DNA of 64,000 nucleotides from Achromobacter sp. UMC71 (GCF_014170305.1 NZ_LZZT01000014.1:36733-100732), one strand, 5' to 3'; shown: positions 50,194 to 59,579, counted from the first letter of the stretch. Numbers and translations are program-made. The notes: generated by a model from the letters alone, not told the origin.

Positions 50194-52929
50194 ATGGTTT
50201 CTCTGCTCAAAAAACTCATAGGTAGCCGCAACGACCGGCTGCTTAAGCAGTATCGCAAGCTGGTAACCCAGATCAATGGGCTGGAGCCCAAGATCTCCGC
50301 GCTCTCCGATGCGGAGCTGGCGGCCAAGACCGAGGAGTTCAGCTCTCGTCACGCCCAGGGCACTTCCTTGGACGACCTGCTACCGGAAGCCTTCGCCGTC
50401 GTGCGCGAAGCCGGCAAGCGGGTTTTCGGCATGCGTCACTTTGATGCGCAGTTGCTGGGCGGCATCGCCCTGCATAGTGGCAAGATCGCCGAAATGCGCA
50501 CAGGTGAAGGCAAGACGCTGATGGCGACGCTGCCGGTCTACCTGAACGCGATCGCCCGCAAGGGCGTGCACGTGGTGACGGTGAACGATTACCTGGCCCG
50601 CCGCGACGCTGAATGGATGGGCCGCCTGTATCACTTCCTGGGCCTGTCCACGGGCGTGGTGGTGCCGCAGCAGCCGAACGAGGAAAAGAAGGCCGCTTAC
50701 GCCGCCGACATCACGTACGGCACCAATAACGAATTCGGTTTCGACTACCTGCGCGACAACATGGAATACCGTGTTGAAGACCGGCGCCAGCGCGCGCTGT
50801 TCTACGCCATCGTCGACGAAGTGGACTCGATCCTGATCGACGAGGCGCGTACGCCCTTGATCATCTCCGGCCAGGCCGAAGACCACACCGAGCTGTACAT
50901 CCGCATGAATGCGGTGCCGCCGCTCTTGACCCGCATGGCCAGCGAGCCCAAGCCGCAAGAGCCGGAACCCGAAGGCGACTATTGGGTCGACGAAAAGAGC
51001 CAGCAGGTCTACCTGTCGGAAGCCGGTCACGTCAATGCTGAAGGCATCCTGGCGCGCCTGGGCATCCTGCCCGAGGGCGAGTCGCTGTACGACCCGCGCC
51101 ATATCGCCCTGATGCATCACCTGATGGTGGCGCTGCGCGCCAACTCGCTGTTCTTCCGCGACCAGCAGTATGTGGTGCAGGACGGCGAAGTCATCATCGT
51201 CGACGAGTTCACGGGCCGCCTGATGGTGGGCCGCCGTTGGTCCGATGGCCTGCACCAGGCGGTCGAAGCCAAGGAAGGCGTGAAGATCCAGCACGAGAAC
51301 CAGACGCTGGCATCCATTACGTTCCAGAACTACTTCCGCATGTACGAAAAGCTGTCCGGCATGACCGGTACGGCCGATACGGAAGCGTACGAATTCCAGG
51401 AGATCTACGGGCTCGAAACGGTCATTATCCCGACCAACAAGCCCATGATCCGCAAGGATCAAAACGACCAGGTCTTCAAGACCGACCCGGAAAAGTACAA
51501 CGCGATTCTCGAAGACATCCGCGATTGCCACGAGCGCGGCCAGCCGGTGCTGGTGGGCACCACCAGCATCGAAAACTCCGAGCTGCTGTCGGGCCTGCTG
51601 AAAAAGGCCAAGCTGCCGCACGAAGTGCTGAACGCCAAGCAACATGCCCGCGAAGCCGAGATCGTCGCCGAAGCCGGCAAGCCTGGCCACATCACCATCG
51701 CCACCAACATGGCGGGCCGCGGCACCGACATCGTGCTGGGCGGCAGCGTGGACAAGCAGGTTGACCTGATCCGCGCGGACGAATCGCTGTCCGAGGCCGA
51801 AAAGAACGCGCGCATCGAAAAGATCCGCGCCGACTGGAAGCCGCTGAACGAGCAAGTGAAGGCCGCCGGCGGCCTGCGCATCATCGGTACCGAGCGCCAC
51901 GAATCGCGCCGTATCGACAACCAGCTGCGTGGCCGCGCCGGCCGCCAGGGCGACCCGGGTTCGTCGCGTTTCTACCTGTCGCTGGAAGATTCGCTGATGC
52001 GCATCTTCGCGGGCGACCGCGTGCGCGCCATCATGGAGCGCCTGAAGCTGCCCGAAGGCGAGCCCATCGAAGCCGGCATGGTGACCCGCTCGATTGAAAC
52101 CGCGCAACGCAAGGTGGAAGGCCGCAACTTCGACATCCGCAAGCAATTGCTGGAATACGACGATGTCGCCAACGACCAGCGCAAGGTGCTGTACTCGCAG
52201 CGCAACGACGTGCTGGAAGCCGCCAGCGTGGGCGCCACGGTGGAAAACCTGCGCGACGCCGCGGTGGTCGACCTGTTCAACACGTATGTGCCGCCGGAAT
52301 CGGTGGAAGAGCAGTGGGACATCCCGGCGTTGCAAAAGGCGCTGGAAGCCGACTGGCAGATCCGCCTGCCGCTGGTCGAGATGCTCGAAAAAGAAGCAAG
52401 CCTGACCGACGAAGACCTGCGCGAACGCGTGGTCGCGGCGGCGCGCGACATCTACCGGGCCAAGGTCGAGCAGGTGGGCGCGGAATCGTGGTCGCAGTTC
52501 GAACGTTCGATCATGCTGCAGGCCATCGACACGCACTGGCGCGAACACCTGTCGGCGCTGGATTACCTGCGCCAGGGCATCCATCTGCGCGGTTACGCCC
52601 AGAAGAACCCCAAGCAGGAATACAAGCGCGAAGCCTTCGAACTGTTCTCGGGCATGCTGGACCGCATCCGCGACGATGTGGTGCGCGTGCTGATGACCGT
52701 GCGAGTGCAGTCGTCCGAGCAGGTCGAGCAGGCCGAAGCCGAAGCCGCCCAGCCGCATGTGCAGAACGTGCAATACCACCACTCCGACTACGACGAGGCC
52801 CTGGCCCAGTCGGCCACGGAAGAGGGCGCGCAGCCGGTGCGCAACGCGCTGCCCAAGGTGGGCCGCAACGATCCGTGCCCGTGCGGCAGCGGCAAGAAGT
52901 ACAAGCAGTGCCACGGCAAGCTGGTCTGA
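50194..52929 (+). CDS. secA: Preprotein translocase ATPase SecA
   Basis: The 911-residue motor drives proteins through SecYEG. It has Walker A 'MRTGEGKT' near residue 102, '[17 protein letters not shown]' near 208, '[13 protein letters not shown]' near 389, '[15 protein letters not shown]' near 503 and '[15 protein letters not shown]' near 575. The zinc-binding tail is '[16 protein letters not shown]'. The start is ATG 50194, giving the usual '[11 protein letters not shown]'; 50170 is in frame but not supported. No SecM-like leader peptide is evident upstream. Confidence 0.96.
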   Translation: MVSLLKKLIGSRNDRLLKQYRKLVTQINGLEPKISALSDAELAAKTEEFSSRHAQGTSLDDLLPEAFAVVREAGKRVFGMRHFDAQLLGGIALHSGKIAEMRTGEGKTLMATLPVYLNAIARKGVHVVTVNDYLARRDAEWMGRLYHFLGLSTGVVVPQQPNEEKKAAYAADITYGTNNEFGFDYLRDNMEYRVEDRRQRALFYAIVDEVDSILIDEARTPLIISGQAEDHTELYIRMNAVPPLLTRMASEPKPQEPEPEGDYWVDEKSQQVYLSEAGHVNAEGILARLGILPEGESLYDPRHIALMHHLMVALRANSLFFRDQQYVVQDGEVIIVDEFTGRLMVGRRWSDGLHQAVEAKEGVKIQHENQTLASITFQNYFRMYEKLSGMTGTADTEAYEFQEIYGLETVIIPTNKPMIRKDQNDQVFKTDPEKYNAILEDIRDCHERGQPVLVGTTSIENSELLSGLLKKAKLPHEVLNAKQHAREAEIVAEAGKPGHITIATNMAGRGTDIVLGGSVDKQVDLIRADESLSEAEKNARIEKIRADWKPLNEQVKAAGGLRIIGTERHESRRIDNQLRGRAGRQGDPGSSRFYLSLEDSLMRIFAGDRVRAIMERLKLPEGEPIEAGMVTRSIETAQRKVEGRNFDIRKQLLEYDDVANDQRKVLYSQRNDVLEAASVGATVENLRDAAVVDLFNTYVPPESVEEQWDIPALQKALEADWQIRLPLVEMLEKEASLTDEDLRERVVAAARDIYRAKVEQVGAESWSQFERSIMLQAIDTHWREHLSALDYLRQGIHLRGYAQKNPKQEYKREAFELFSGMLDRIRDDVVRVLMTVRVQSSEQVEQAEAEAAQPHVQNVQYHHSDYDEALAQSATEEGAQPVRNALPKVGRNDPCPCGSGKKYKQCHGKLV

Positions 52930-52942
52930 CCGGATAAACGCC

Positions 52943-53662
52943 ATGCTGCATTCCGTCGGCCACACCGAATTCGACCATGCCGTGGTCATGGTGCGCGACC
53001 GGCTGGATGCGCTGGCGCCGCACTTCGAGCGCCAGGGCTTTCACCTGAGCGACAAGGCGGTGCACAACCTGGGGTCGTGCAACCGCCTCATCGTGCTTGA
53101 AGGCACCTACGTCGAATTGCTGGGCTGGCCGCCCGGCGCGCCGCCGGCCCGCAAGGAAATCGCCGACTCCCCCTTCGGGCTTGAAGCGCTGGTGTTCCGC
53201 ACCTATGACGCCGACGCCACGCGCGAGCGTCTGCTCGCTGCCGGCTTCGCGGTCAATCCCATGCAGGAACTGAGCCGGCCGGCCATGCTGGACGGCCAGG
53301 AAGTCCAGGCCCGTTTCCATACCGTGCGATTTGCCGAGCAGCCGCTGCCCGGCATCCGCATGTATTTCTGCCGCCATCTGACGCCCGAGTGCGTCTGGTC
53401 GCCAGAACTCATGGCGCACCCCAATGGGGCCCGCAGCCTGACGCGCATCGATGCGCGCGCCGCCCAGGCGCGCCAAGTGGCCGAACGCCTGGCTCTGGTG
53501 GCGGGCGTCAAGGCCGAAGCCGCCGCAGGCGGCTGGGACGTGCCGCTGGCCAACCTGCGCATCCATGTGCAGGAAGACCCGTCGGCGGCCGTGCCGGTCT
53601 TGTCCACGCTGACGCTGGAAAACCGCGACGGCGCGCACTACACGCTCGATACCGGTCTTTGA
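52943..53662 (+). CDS. VOC/glyoxalase-like domain protein
   Basis: The 239-residue protein matches the Glyoxalase_3-like pattern, with 'FDHAVVMVRD' near residue 10, 'GSCNRLIVLEGTYVELLG' near 44 and 'PGIRMYFCRHLTPECVW' near 136. Such proteins often bind a divalent metal, but the reaction is unknown. It starts 13 bases after the secA stop and is probably co-transcribed with it. The start avoids a frame that runs back into secA. Confidence 0.8.
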   Translation: MLHSVGHTEFDHAVVMVRDRLDALAPHFERQGFHLSDKAVHNLGSCNRLIVLEGTYVELLGWPPGAPPARKEIADSPFGLEALVFRTYDADATRERLLAAGFAVNPMQELSRPAMLDGQEVQARFHTVRFAEQPLPGIRMYFCRHLTPECVWSPELMAHPNGARSLTRIDARAAQARQVAERLALVAGVKAEAAAGGWDVPLANLRIHVQEDPSAAVPVLSTLTLENRDGAHYTLDTGL

Positions 53663-53776
53663 GCCACGGCGCGGCTACTCGGCGGCGCGTCTGCTTTCCC
53701 CTTCATCCGACGACACGCCCTATAAAAGGGCCGGATTGATCGCGCCCACTTTCCGGGCAAACCCGGGTTGCGAGGT

Positions 53777-53803
53777 AAAGTGTATGCACTTTAGTATGCA
53801 CTT
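53777..53803 (+). promoter_or_regulatory. Probable operator upstream of the GntR gene
   Basis: AAAGTG and CACTTT form an inverted repeat with a 4-base spacer (53777-53792), and GTATGCACTT is repeated at 53782 and 53794 (12-bp period). It lies 39 bases before the GntR start codon, a fitting site for autoregulation. Another small inverted repeat, GCCCT/AGGGC, is at 53717-53731. Confidence 0.6.
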
Positions 53804-53841
53804 CATTCCGGCTTGGAGCGCCCTGGCGGCCCTGCTTTCGT

Positions 53842-54585
53842 ATGACGCAATCCCGACCCACAGCCCGCACCTCGGCCGGACAGGCCGAGCTGTACAACGC
53901 CGTCAAGGCCATGGCGGTGAGCTTCGAGTTCAAGCCGGGCGAACGCATCAATGAAGTAGAGCTGGCGCGGCGCTTGAACGTCAGCCGCACGCCGCTGCGC
54001 GAGGTGTTGAACCAGTTGATGGTGGAAGGCTTCCTGACCCGCTCGGTGAACCGCGGCTTCATTGCCCGGTTGCTGGATGCCAAGCAGATTCACAGCCTCT
54101 ATGAATACCGGGCAGTGCTGGAAGCCGGCATTGTCCGCGCCGCCTGCGAGCGCGCCAGCGACGAGGAATTGGCGGCGCTGCGCGCCTTTGTCGAACGCTC
54201 GCGCGACGTGCCCGAAGACAGCGACGCGACCCGCCTGCTGGAACTGGACGAGGCTTTCCACCTGACACTGGCGCGCCTGTCGCGCAACGAGGAATTCGTG
54301 CGGGCGTTGGAGAGCGTGAACGCGCGCATCCATTTCGTCCGCTGGATCGACATGCAGCAGGGCCGACGCAGCCAGACGCAGGGCGAGCACATGCGCATCG
54401 TCCAGGCGCTGGAGCGGCGCGATGTCGACGCCTTGCCGGACATGATGTGCAGCCACATCGGCCGGCGGTTGGACCAGATCACGGATGTCATCCGCACCGG
54501 TTTTTCCACGATTTACATGCGGGACCAGGCCGAACCCGCCTCGGCAGCGCCGGCCAACACCACAACAGCAGGGGAAAAAACATGA
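53842..54585 (+). CDS. GntR-family regulator (FadR subfamily)
   Basis: The 247-residue protein has a winged helix-turn-helix at about residues 15-80 ('GERINEVELARRLNVSRTPLREVLNQL') and an FCD effector domain at 85-225 ('LDEAFHLTLARLSRNEEFV', 'EHMRIVQALERRDVDAL'). The FCD His residues that bind a metal and carboxylate ligand appear present. It probably controls the downstream binding-protein and ThDP-enzyme genes in response to an organic acid. The stop overlaps the next start as ATGA. Confidence 0.87.
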   Translation: MTQSRPTARTSAGQAELYNAVKAMAVSFEFKPGERINEVELARRLNVSRTPLREVLNQLMVEGFLTRSVNRGFIARLLDAKQIHSLYEYRAVLEAGIVRAACERASDEELAALRAFVERSRDVPEDSDATRLLELDEAFHLTLARLSRNEEFVRALESVNARIHFVRWIDMQQGRRSQTQGEHMRIVQALERRDVDALPDMMCSHIGRRLDQITDVIRTGFSTIYMRDQAEPASAAPANTTTAGEKT

Positions 54586-55568
54586 CCTACACATCGATGC
54601 GGCGCGCCTTGGCGGCCGTCTGCGCGCTGGCCGCGCTGGGAGGCGGCCTGGCCGCGCCCGCCCATGCGGACGAAAAGCCGCTGGTACTGGTGGTGCCGTA
54701 CCCGCCGGGCGGCAGTACCGATATCCTGGCCCGCATCATGCAGCCGCGCCTGTCGCAGGAATTGGGCGGCCGGGCGGTGGTGGTGGAAAACCGGCCGGGC
54801 GCGGCCAGCCAGATCGCGACTGCCTTCGTGGCGCGCGCCGAACCCGATGGCAGCACGCTGCTGGTCAGCTTCGACAACCACGGCATCAATCCCGCCGTAA
54901 AGCCCAAGCTGCCCTATGACACGTTCAAGGACTTCGTCGCCATCACCCAGACCGTGCGCTTTCCGCTGGTACTGGGCGCCAACCCAGGCGTGCCGGGTGA
55001 CAACCTGAAGGAATTCCTGGCGGCGGCCGCCAAGCAGCCGGCCAACAAATTCAACTATGCGTCCACCGGCGTCGGTTCGCTGAACCACCTGGCGCCCGAA
55101 GAGCTCAAGCGCCTGTCCAAGGTGGAGCTGCTGCATGTTCCCTACGGCGGGGGCGGGCCCGCCATCCAGGCGGTGGTGGGCGGCCAGGCGAACATGACCT
55201 GGCTGAGCTTTGCCGCGCTGCGCGGCCAGATTCAGGCCGGCAAGATCAAGCCGCTGGCCGTGGCCGGCGAGAAGCGCCTGCCGGAATTGCCCAATGTGCC
55301 GACGGTGGCCGAGTCGGGTTTTCCGGGCTTCGTGGCCTATTCCTGGAGCGGCATGTTCGCGCCCAAGGGGACGCCGGACGCCACCATCAAAAAGCTGACC
55401 CAGGCATTCAACACGGTGCTGGCCGACGCGGACGTCAAGAAGAAGCTGCAGGAAGCGGGCTTCGAGATCGTGGCGTCCAATGGACCGGCGCTGGATGCCT
55501 ACGTGAAGGCGGAATACGACCGCTGGAGCACCTTCATCAAGAGCAGCAACATCAATCTGGATAACTGA
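54582..55568 (+). CDS. Tripartite tricarboxylate transporter substrate-binding protein (Bug family)
   Basis: The 328-residue periplasmic protein has a signal peptide (residues 1-29, cut near 'AHA|DEK'), the Bug-family loop 'VVPYPPGGSTDILAR' near 38 and 'SGSLNHLAPEELKR'/'VPYGGGGPAIQAVVGGQ' further on. Members bind carboxylates and other small organics. No TctA or TctB membrane subunit is encoded here, so it is an orphan binding protein. Such orphans are very numerous in Bordetella and Achromobacter. It is translationally coupled to the GntR gene. Confidence 0.9.
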   Translation: MTYTSMRRALAAVCALAALGGGLAAPAHADEKPLVLVVPYPPGGSTDILARIMQPRLSQELGGRAVVVENRPGAASQIATAFVARAEPDGSTLLVSFDNHGINPAVKPKLPYDTFKDFVAITQTVRFPLVLGANPGVPGDNLKEFLAAAAKQPANKFNYASTGVGSLNHLAPEELKRLSKVELLHVPYGGGGPAIQAVVGGQANMTWLSFAALRGQIQAGKIKPLAVAGEKRLPELPNVPTVAESGFPGFVAYSWSGMFAPKGTPDATIKKLTQAFNTVLADADVKKKLQEAGFEIVASNGPALDAYVKAEYDRWSTFIKSSNINLDN

Positions 55569-55627
55569 GCGGTTCGCGGCGGGACGCAGCGGCGTTCCGC
55601 CCGGCCCGCGCATCGCGTGGAGAAGAC

Positions 55628-57322
55628 ATGGATACCTTGACCGGCGCCGAAGCAATGGTGCGGATGCTGCAACACAACGGCGTCAAACACATTTTCGGCC
55701 TTTGCGGCGATACCAGCCTGCCGTTCTATGACGCACTCTACCGGCTGGACCACGGCATGCAGCACGTGCTGACCCGGGACGAGCGCAGCGCCGGCTACAT
55801 GGCCGACGCCTATGCGCGCGTGACCGGCAAGGTCGGCGTGTGCGAAGGCCCCAGCGGCGGCGGCGCGACCTATCTATTACCCGGGCTGGTGGAGGCCAAT
55901 GAGTCGTCCATTCCGGTGCTGGGCATCACGTCCGACGTGGCGGTGGGCTCGCGCGGCAAGTACCCGCTGACCGAGCTGGACCAGGAGGCCCTGTACCGGC
56001 CGTTGACGAAGTGGAACCGTACGATCGACCGCGCGGACCAGATTCCGGGCATGGTGCGCGCCGCGTTCCGCGCGATGACCACCGGCAAGCCTGGCTCGGC
56101 GCACCTGTGCTTTCCCTATGACGTGATGAAGCAGCAAGTGGACGCGGCCGACATCTGGGCGCAGCCCGAACATGCGCGCTTTCCGTCGCTGCGCTTCGCG
56201 CCGGATCCGGCAGACGTGGCGCGCGCCGCGCAGCGGTTGGTCGAGGCGCGTTCGCCCGTAATCATTTGCGGCGGCGGCGTGGTGATCGCCGGTGCCAGCG
56301 GCGCGCTGCAGGAATTGGCCGAGACCCTGAAGGCGGCGGTCTGCGTGACCGTCAGCGGACAGGGCAGCCTGGCCGATACGCATCCACTGAACGCGGGTGT
56401 GGTGGGTTCCAACGGCGGCGTGATGGCCACGCGCGACGTGGTGGCCGCGGCCGACGTGGTGCTGTTCATCGGTTGCCGTGCGGGGTCGACCTCGACCGAG
56501 CATTGGCGCTTTCCGAGCCGTGACGTGCCGATCCTGCACATTGACATCGATCCGATGGTGATCGGCGCCAACTACCTGACCGAGGTCGGGCTGGTCGGCG
56601 ATGCCAAGCTGGCGCTGGAAGCGTTGGGCGCCGAAGTCCAGGCGCGCCGCGCGCATCGGCCGTCCGATGCCGTGGACGGCGCGGTGCTGGCCGGGCGCGC
56701 GAAAGCCGCGCGGCGGGCGCAATTGGAGCCGCTGGCCGCCAGCCTGGAAACGCCGATCCGTCCGGAGCGCGTGGTGCAGTCGCTGAACCGCCTGTTACCC
56801 GATGACGCGGTGGTGTGCGCCGACCCCGGGACGCCTTGCCCGTATTTCTCGGCCTACTACGACGTGTCGCGTCCGGGCCGCCATTTCATCACCAATCGCG
56901 CGCACGGCGCGCTGGGGTTCTCGATGTCGGCGGCGTTGGGGGCCTGGGTGGGCCGGCCGCAGTCCAAGTGTGTGTCCGTCATGGGCGACGGCAGCTTCGG
57001 CTTTACGGTGGGCGAGCTGGAAACCATCGTGCGTCACAAGGCGCCGCTCTTGATGATCGTGTTTTCGAATTCGGTCTACGGCTGGATCAAGGCCAGCCAG
57101 AAGGCGGGCTACGACAAGCGCTACTACAGCGTGGACTTCGACCGCACCGATCACGCCCGCATCGCCGAGGCTTATGGCGTGAAGGCGTGGCGGGTGGAAG
57201 ACCCGGCCAAGCTGGATGCGGCGATCAAGGCGGCGATGGAGCATGACGGGCCCGCCCTGATCGACGTAGTGGCGCAGCCGTTGCAGGATACGGCGGCACC
57301 GGTGAGCCAGTGGATGGGCTGA
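55628..57322 (+). CDS. Thiamine pyrophosphate-dependent enzyme (acetolactate synthase/decarboxylase-like)
   Basis: This 564-residue three-domain ThDP enzyme has an N-terminal Pyr domain with 'HIFGLCGDTSLPFYDAL' near residue 21 and the cofactor-activating Glu in 'RDERSAGYMADAYA' near 51. The middle domain contains 'RSPVIICGGGVV' near 208, and the C-terminal PP domain has 'MGDGSFGFTVGELETIV' near 453 (GDG, with N of 'FSNSVYGW'). It may be a 2-oxo acid decarboxylase, carboligase or oxalyl-CoA-type lyase. Without the FAD-linked features it is not confidently ILV-type. It sits 59 bases after the Bug protein and ends in its own terminator. Confidence 0.83.
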   Translation: MDTLTGAEAMVRMLQHNGVKHIFGLCGDTSLPFYDALYRLDHGMQHVLTRDERSAGYMADAYARVTGKVGVCEGPSGGGATYLLPGLVEANESSIPVLGITSDVAVGSRGKYPLTELDQEALYRPLTKWNRTIDRADQIPGMVRAAFRAMTTGKPGSAHLCFPYDVMKQQVDAADIWAQPEHARFPSLRFAPDPADVARAAQRLVEARSPVIICGGGVVIAGASGALQELAETLKAAVCVTVSGQGSLADTHPLNAGVVGSNGGVMATRDVVAAADVVLFIGCRAGSTSTEHWRFPSRDVPILHIDIDPMVIGANYLTEVGLVGDAKLALEALGAEVQARRAHRPSDAVDGAVLAGRAKAARRAQLEPLAASLETPIRPERVVQSLNRLLPDDAVVCADPGTPCPYFSAYYDVSRPGRHFITNRAHGALGFSMSAALGAWVGRPQSKCVSVMGDGSFGFTVGELETIVRHKAPLLMIVFSNSVYGWIKASQKAGYDKRYYSVDFDRTDHARIAEAYGVKAWRVEDPAKLDAAIKAAMEHDGPALIDVVAQPLQDTAAPVSQWMG

Positions 57323-57333
57323 GGCCCGGACAG

Positions 57334-57362
57334 AAACGGGGCCCTTGGGTCCCGTTTTTTTT
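57334..57362 (+). terminator. Rho-independent terminator
   Basis: An 8-bp stem with one G-U (57334-57341 with 57350-57357) runs into eight T residues. It closes the GntR/Bug/ThDP operon. Confidence 0.9.
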
Positions 57363-57371
57363 GCGTCGCGT

Positions 57372-57908
57372 TCAGTGCGGCGCGGGCGTGGGCACGAGGT
57401 GATTGACGCCGGTGCACAGGTCGGCCTGGTCGACGCCGTAGATGTGCAGGGACACGGCGACGCCGGGGCCGGCGTTGCCCAGGCGGTGGATCTGGCGCAG
57501 ACCCGGCGTGGCGGTGACGATGTCGCCGGGGCGGCGGCAGGCCTCGCCGCAGGCGATGGCGGCGGCCGCATCCGGATCCCAGCGGTAGTGGGTTTCGGCC
57601 AGTTCGCCCTGCAGCACCTGGTAGGTGCACCAGGTCTTGTGGCCATGCACCGGGCTGAATTGCCCCGGACGCCAGATCAGGTAGGCGACGGTGAAGGCGC
57701 CATGCGGATCGGCGTAGGCGATGTGACGGGTGTAGGTGTCGGCGCGGCCGGCGCGCAGGTCTTCGGGCAGGTTTTGCAGCATGTCGCCTGCATTGGCGAC
57801 ACTGGCGGCCAGGTCGCGCAGCAGGGCGCGCGCCGCATTCAGCTGGGCGGCCTGCACCGACTCGCATAGCGAGCGCAGATCGGCGGTGGCGAGTTGGGCA
57901 GAAGGCAT
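57372..57908 (-). CDS. Cysteine dioxygenase-like cupin protein
   Basis: The 178-residue protein has the cysteine dioxygenase-family cupin: 'YTRHIAYADPHGAFTVAYLIWRP' leads to 'FSPVHGHKTWCTYQVLQGELAE' (iron ligands His-x-His) near residue 92 and 'IHRLGNAGPGVAVSLHIYG' (third His) near 143. It would oxidise a thiol such as cysteine or 3-mercaptopropionate with O2. The ATG at 57908 has a strong AGGGGGA site; ATG 57929 is in frame with a weaker site. It converges with the ThDP gene and is divergent from the SDR gene. Confidence 0.82.
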   Translation of the reverse strand: MPSAQLATADLRSLCESVQAAQLNAARALLRDLAASVANAGDMLQNLPEDLRAGRADTYTRHIAYADPHGAFTVAYLIWRPGQFSPVHGHKTWCTYQVLQGELAETHYRWDPDAAAAIACGEACRRPGDIVTATPGLRQIHRLGNAGPGVAVSLHIYGVDQADLCTGVNHLVPTPAPH

Positions 57909-58072
57909 GCGTGTCCCCCTGAATGACAAGCCTTCATCTTAGGGATTCGCCGTGGAATGCCTTTGCCAAATTCGCCCGTTTGGCGGGAAAGATTGGAAAA
58001 AAATTCCATCCTTGCGGCGGCCCGGCGCTCCTATACTGATCCGCTTCGTGGCACAACTCTGGGGAGTCAGGC

Positions 58073-58852
58073 ATGGATCTGGGGATCAGCGGCAAGACCG
58101 CATTGGTGTTCGGCGGCAGCCGAGGCATGGGCCGGGCGTGCGCCCTGCAATTGGCGCGCGAGGGCGTGGCGGTGACCATCGCGGCCCGCAACCCGCAGAC
58201 GCTTGAGCAGGCCGCCGCCGAGATTTCGCGCGAAACGGGCATCGGCGTTGGCTGGGTCTCGGCCGACCTGACGCTGGACACGGGGCGCGAGGCCGCGCTG
58301 GCCGCCTGCCCGCATCCCGACATTCTGATCAACAACGCCGATGGCCCCATGCCGGGCGACTTCCGCAACTGGAGCCATGACGACTGGATCGCGGCGCTCG
58401 ACTCCATGATGCTGGGGCCGATCGATATGATCCGCCGCGTGGTGGACGGCATGATCGAACGGCGCTTCGGGCGCATCGTCAACATCGTGTCGCGCAGCGT
58501 CAAGGCGCCGCATGCCGAGCTGGGGCTGTCCAACGGCGCGCGCGCCGGGCTGATCGGCTTTGTGAGCGGCCTGGCGCGCCAAACCGTGCGCCACAACGTG
58601 ACCATCAACAATCTGCTGCCGGGCGCGTTCGCCACCGACGCGCAGGCGCGCCACATCCGCGGCATGCTCGAGGACACCGGCAAGACCTTCGAGCAACTGT
58701 GGGACGAACGCGGCCGCGCCAGTCCGGCAGGGCGCTATGGCCAGCCCGAAGAACTCGGGGCGCTGTGCGCCTATGTCTGCTCGGCGCAGGCCAGCTACAT
58801 GACCGCGCAGAACATCCTGCTGGACGGCGGCGGCTACCCCGGCACCTACTGA
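58073..58852 (+). CDS. SDR-family protein with atypical active site
   Basis: The 259-residue Rossmann protein has a cofactor loop 'VFGGSRGMGRA' (GGSxGxG, slightly off the classical TGxxxGxG), 'ILINNADGP' near 84 and the Ser-containing strand 'IVNIVSRS' near 140. Where the catalytic YxxxK should be, the sequence is 'LSNGARAGLIGF', so Tyr and Lys are replaced by Ser and Arg. This matches a known BKR-like SDR subgroup with incomplete tetrads, so classical ketoreductase activity is doubtful. A hairpin without T-run (58857-58864 with 58875-58882) separates it from the Lrp gene. Confidence 0.85.
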   Translation: MDLGISGKTALVFGGSRGMGRACALQLAREGVAVTIAARNPQTLEQAAAEISRETGIGVGWVSADLTLDTGREAALAACPHPDILINNADGPMPGDFRNWSHDDWIAALDSMMLGPIDMIRRVVDGMIERRFGRIVNIVSRSVKAPHAELGLSNGARAGLIGFVSGLARQTVRHNVTINNLLPGAFATDAQARHIRGMLEDTGKTFEQLWDERGRASPAGRYGQPEELGALCAYVCSAQASYMTAQNILLDGGGYPGTY

Positions 58853-58938
58853 ATCCGCCGCGGAGCAAGGGTGTTCCGCGGCTGGACGCGAGCAGGGGGA
58901 AAGGGCAAGATTGGGCCGATATCGCTTGAGGAACCTCA

Positions 58939-59397
58939 ATGGACCAGACGGACATCAAGATCTTGGCGTTGCTGCAGAAGGACGCCACCTGTTCGGTCGC
59001 CGAAATCGCCGAGCAGGTGAACCTGTCCGTCACCCCCTGCTGGCGCCGCATCCAGAAGCTCAAGGACGACGGCGTCATCGCGCGCAATGCCATCTTGCTG
59101 GACCCGCGCGCGCTGGGCCTGAACCTGACCGTGTTCGTGTCCATCAAGACCAGCCAGCACAACGAAAAATGGACGCAAAGCCTGATCAACGCCGTCATGG
59201 CGTTGCCCAACGTGGTGGAATTTCACCGCATGGCGGGCGACATCGACTACCTGCTCAAGGTGGTGGTCGAGGACATGGCGGCCTATGACCGCTTCTACCG
59301 CCGCCTGATCGGCGCGGTGGACCTGCTGGACGTCAGCGCCAGCTTCTCGATGGAAGTCATCAAGAGCACCACCGAGCTGCCGCTGAACGCGGTCTGA
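58939..59397 (+). CDS. Lrp/AsnC-family transcriptional regulator
   Basis: The 152-residue protein has an N-terminal helix-turn-helix ('SVAEIAEQVNLSVTPCWRRIQKL' region near residue 19) and a C-terminal RAM domain ('VFVSIKTSQ', 'VVEFHRMAGDIDYLLKVVVEDM'). Family members are octameric regulators that respond to amino acids. The 'TPCWRRIQKLK' recognition helix is of the Lrp-like type common in betaproteobacteria. Targets may include the adjacent SDR or ChaC genes; this is inference. Confidence 0.9.
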   Translation: MDQTDIKILALLQKDATCSVAEIAEQVNLSVTPCWRRIQKLKDDGVIARNAILLDPRALGLNLTVFVSIKTSQHNEKWTQSLINAVMALPNVVEFHRMAGDIDYLLKVVVEDMAAYDRFYRRLIGAVDLLDVSASFSMEVIKSTTELPLNAV

Positions 59398-59483
59398 AGG
59401 CGTGCCGCCAGGGCTTGCTCGCCGGGCGCGCAATTTTTTTCCCCTGCGGCCCCCTTCGGGGAATACAAATTTCTTTCGGCGTG

Positions 59484-59512
59484 TTGCGAGACGGCAATCT
59501 CGCAATTCTTTT
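59484..59512 (+). terminator. Terminator after the Lrp gene
   Basis: A perfect 8-bp stem (59484-59491 with 59498-59505) is followed by TTCTTTT. The inverted repeat is also Lrp-site-like in form, so an operator role is possible. Confidence 0.7.
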
Positions 59513-59530
59513 GCGCGGCAGGCGGCGTAG

Positions 59531-59569
59531 GATATCCGTCATTCCAGCTATGGAATGAACCGGGATATC
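59531..59569 (+). promoter_or_regulatory. Nested inverted repeats in the ChaC-gene leader
   Basis: An outer pair GATATCC/GGATATC (59531-59537, 59563-59569) encloses an inner pair CATTCCA/TGGAATG (59540-59546, 59551-59557). The element ends just before the GAGGA ribosome-binding site of the next gene. It could be a two-dimer operator or an RNA hairpin controlling translation. Confidence 0.7.
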
Positions 59570-59579
59570 AGAGGACCCT

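Noticed and set aside
59531..59569. Riboswitch or T-box in the ChaC leader
   Set aside because: The element is only 39 bases long and lacks conserved T-box or known riboswitch core sequences. A palindromic operator or simple hairpin explains it better.
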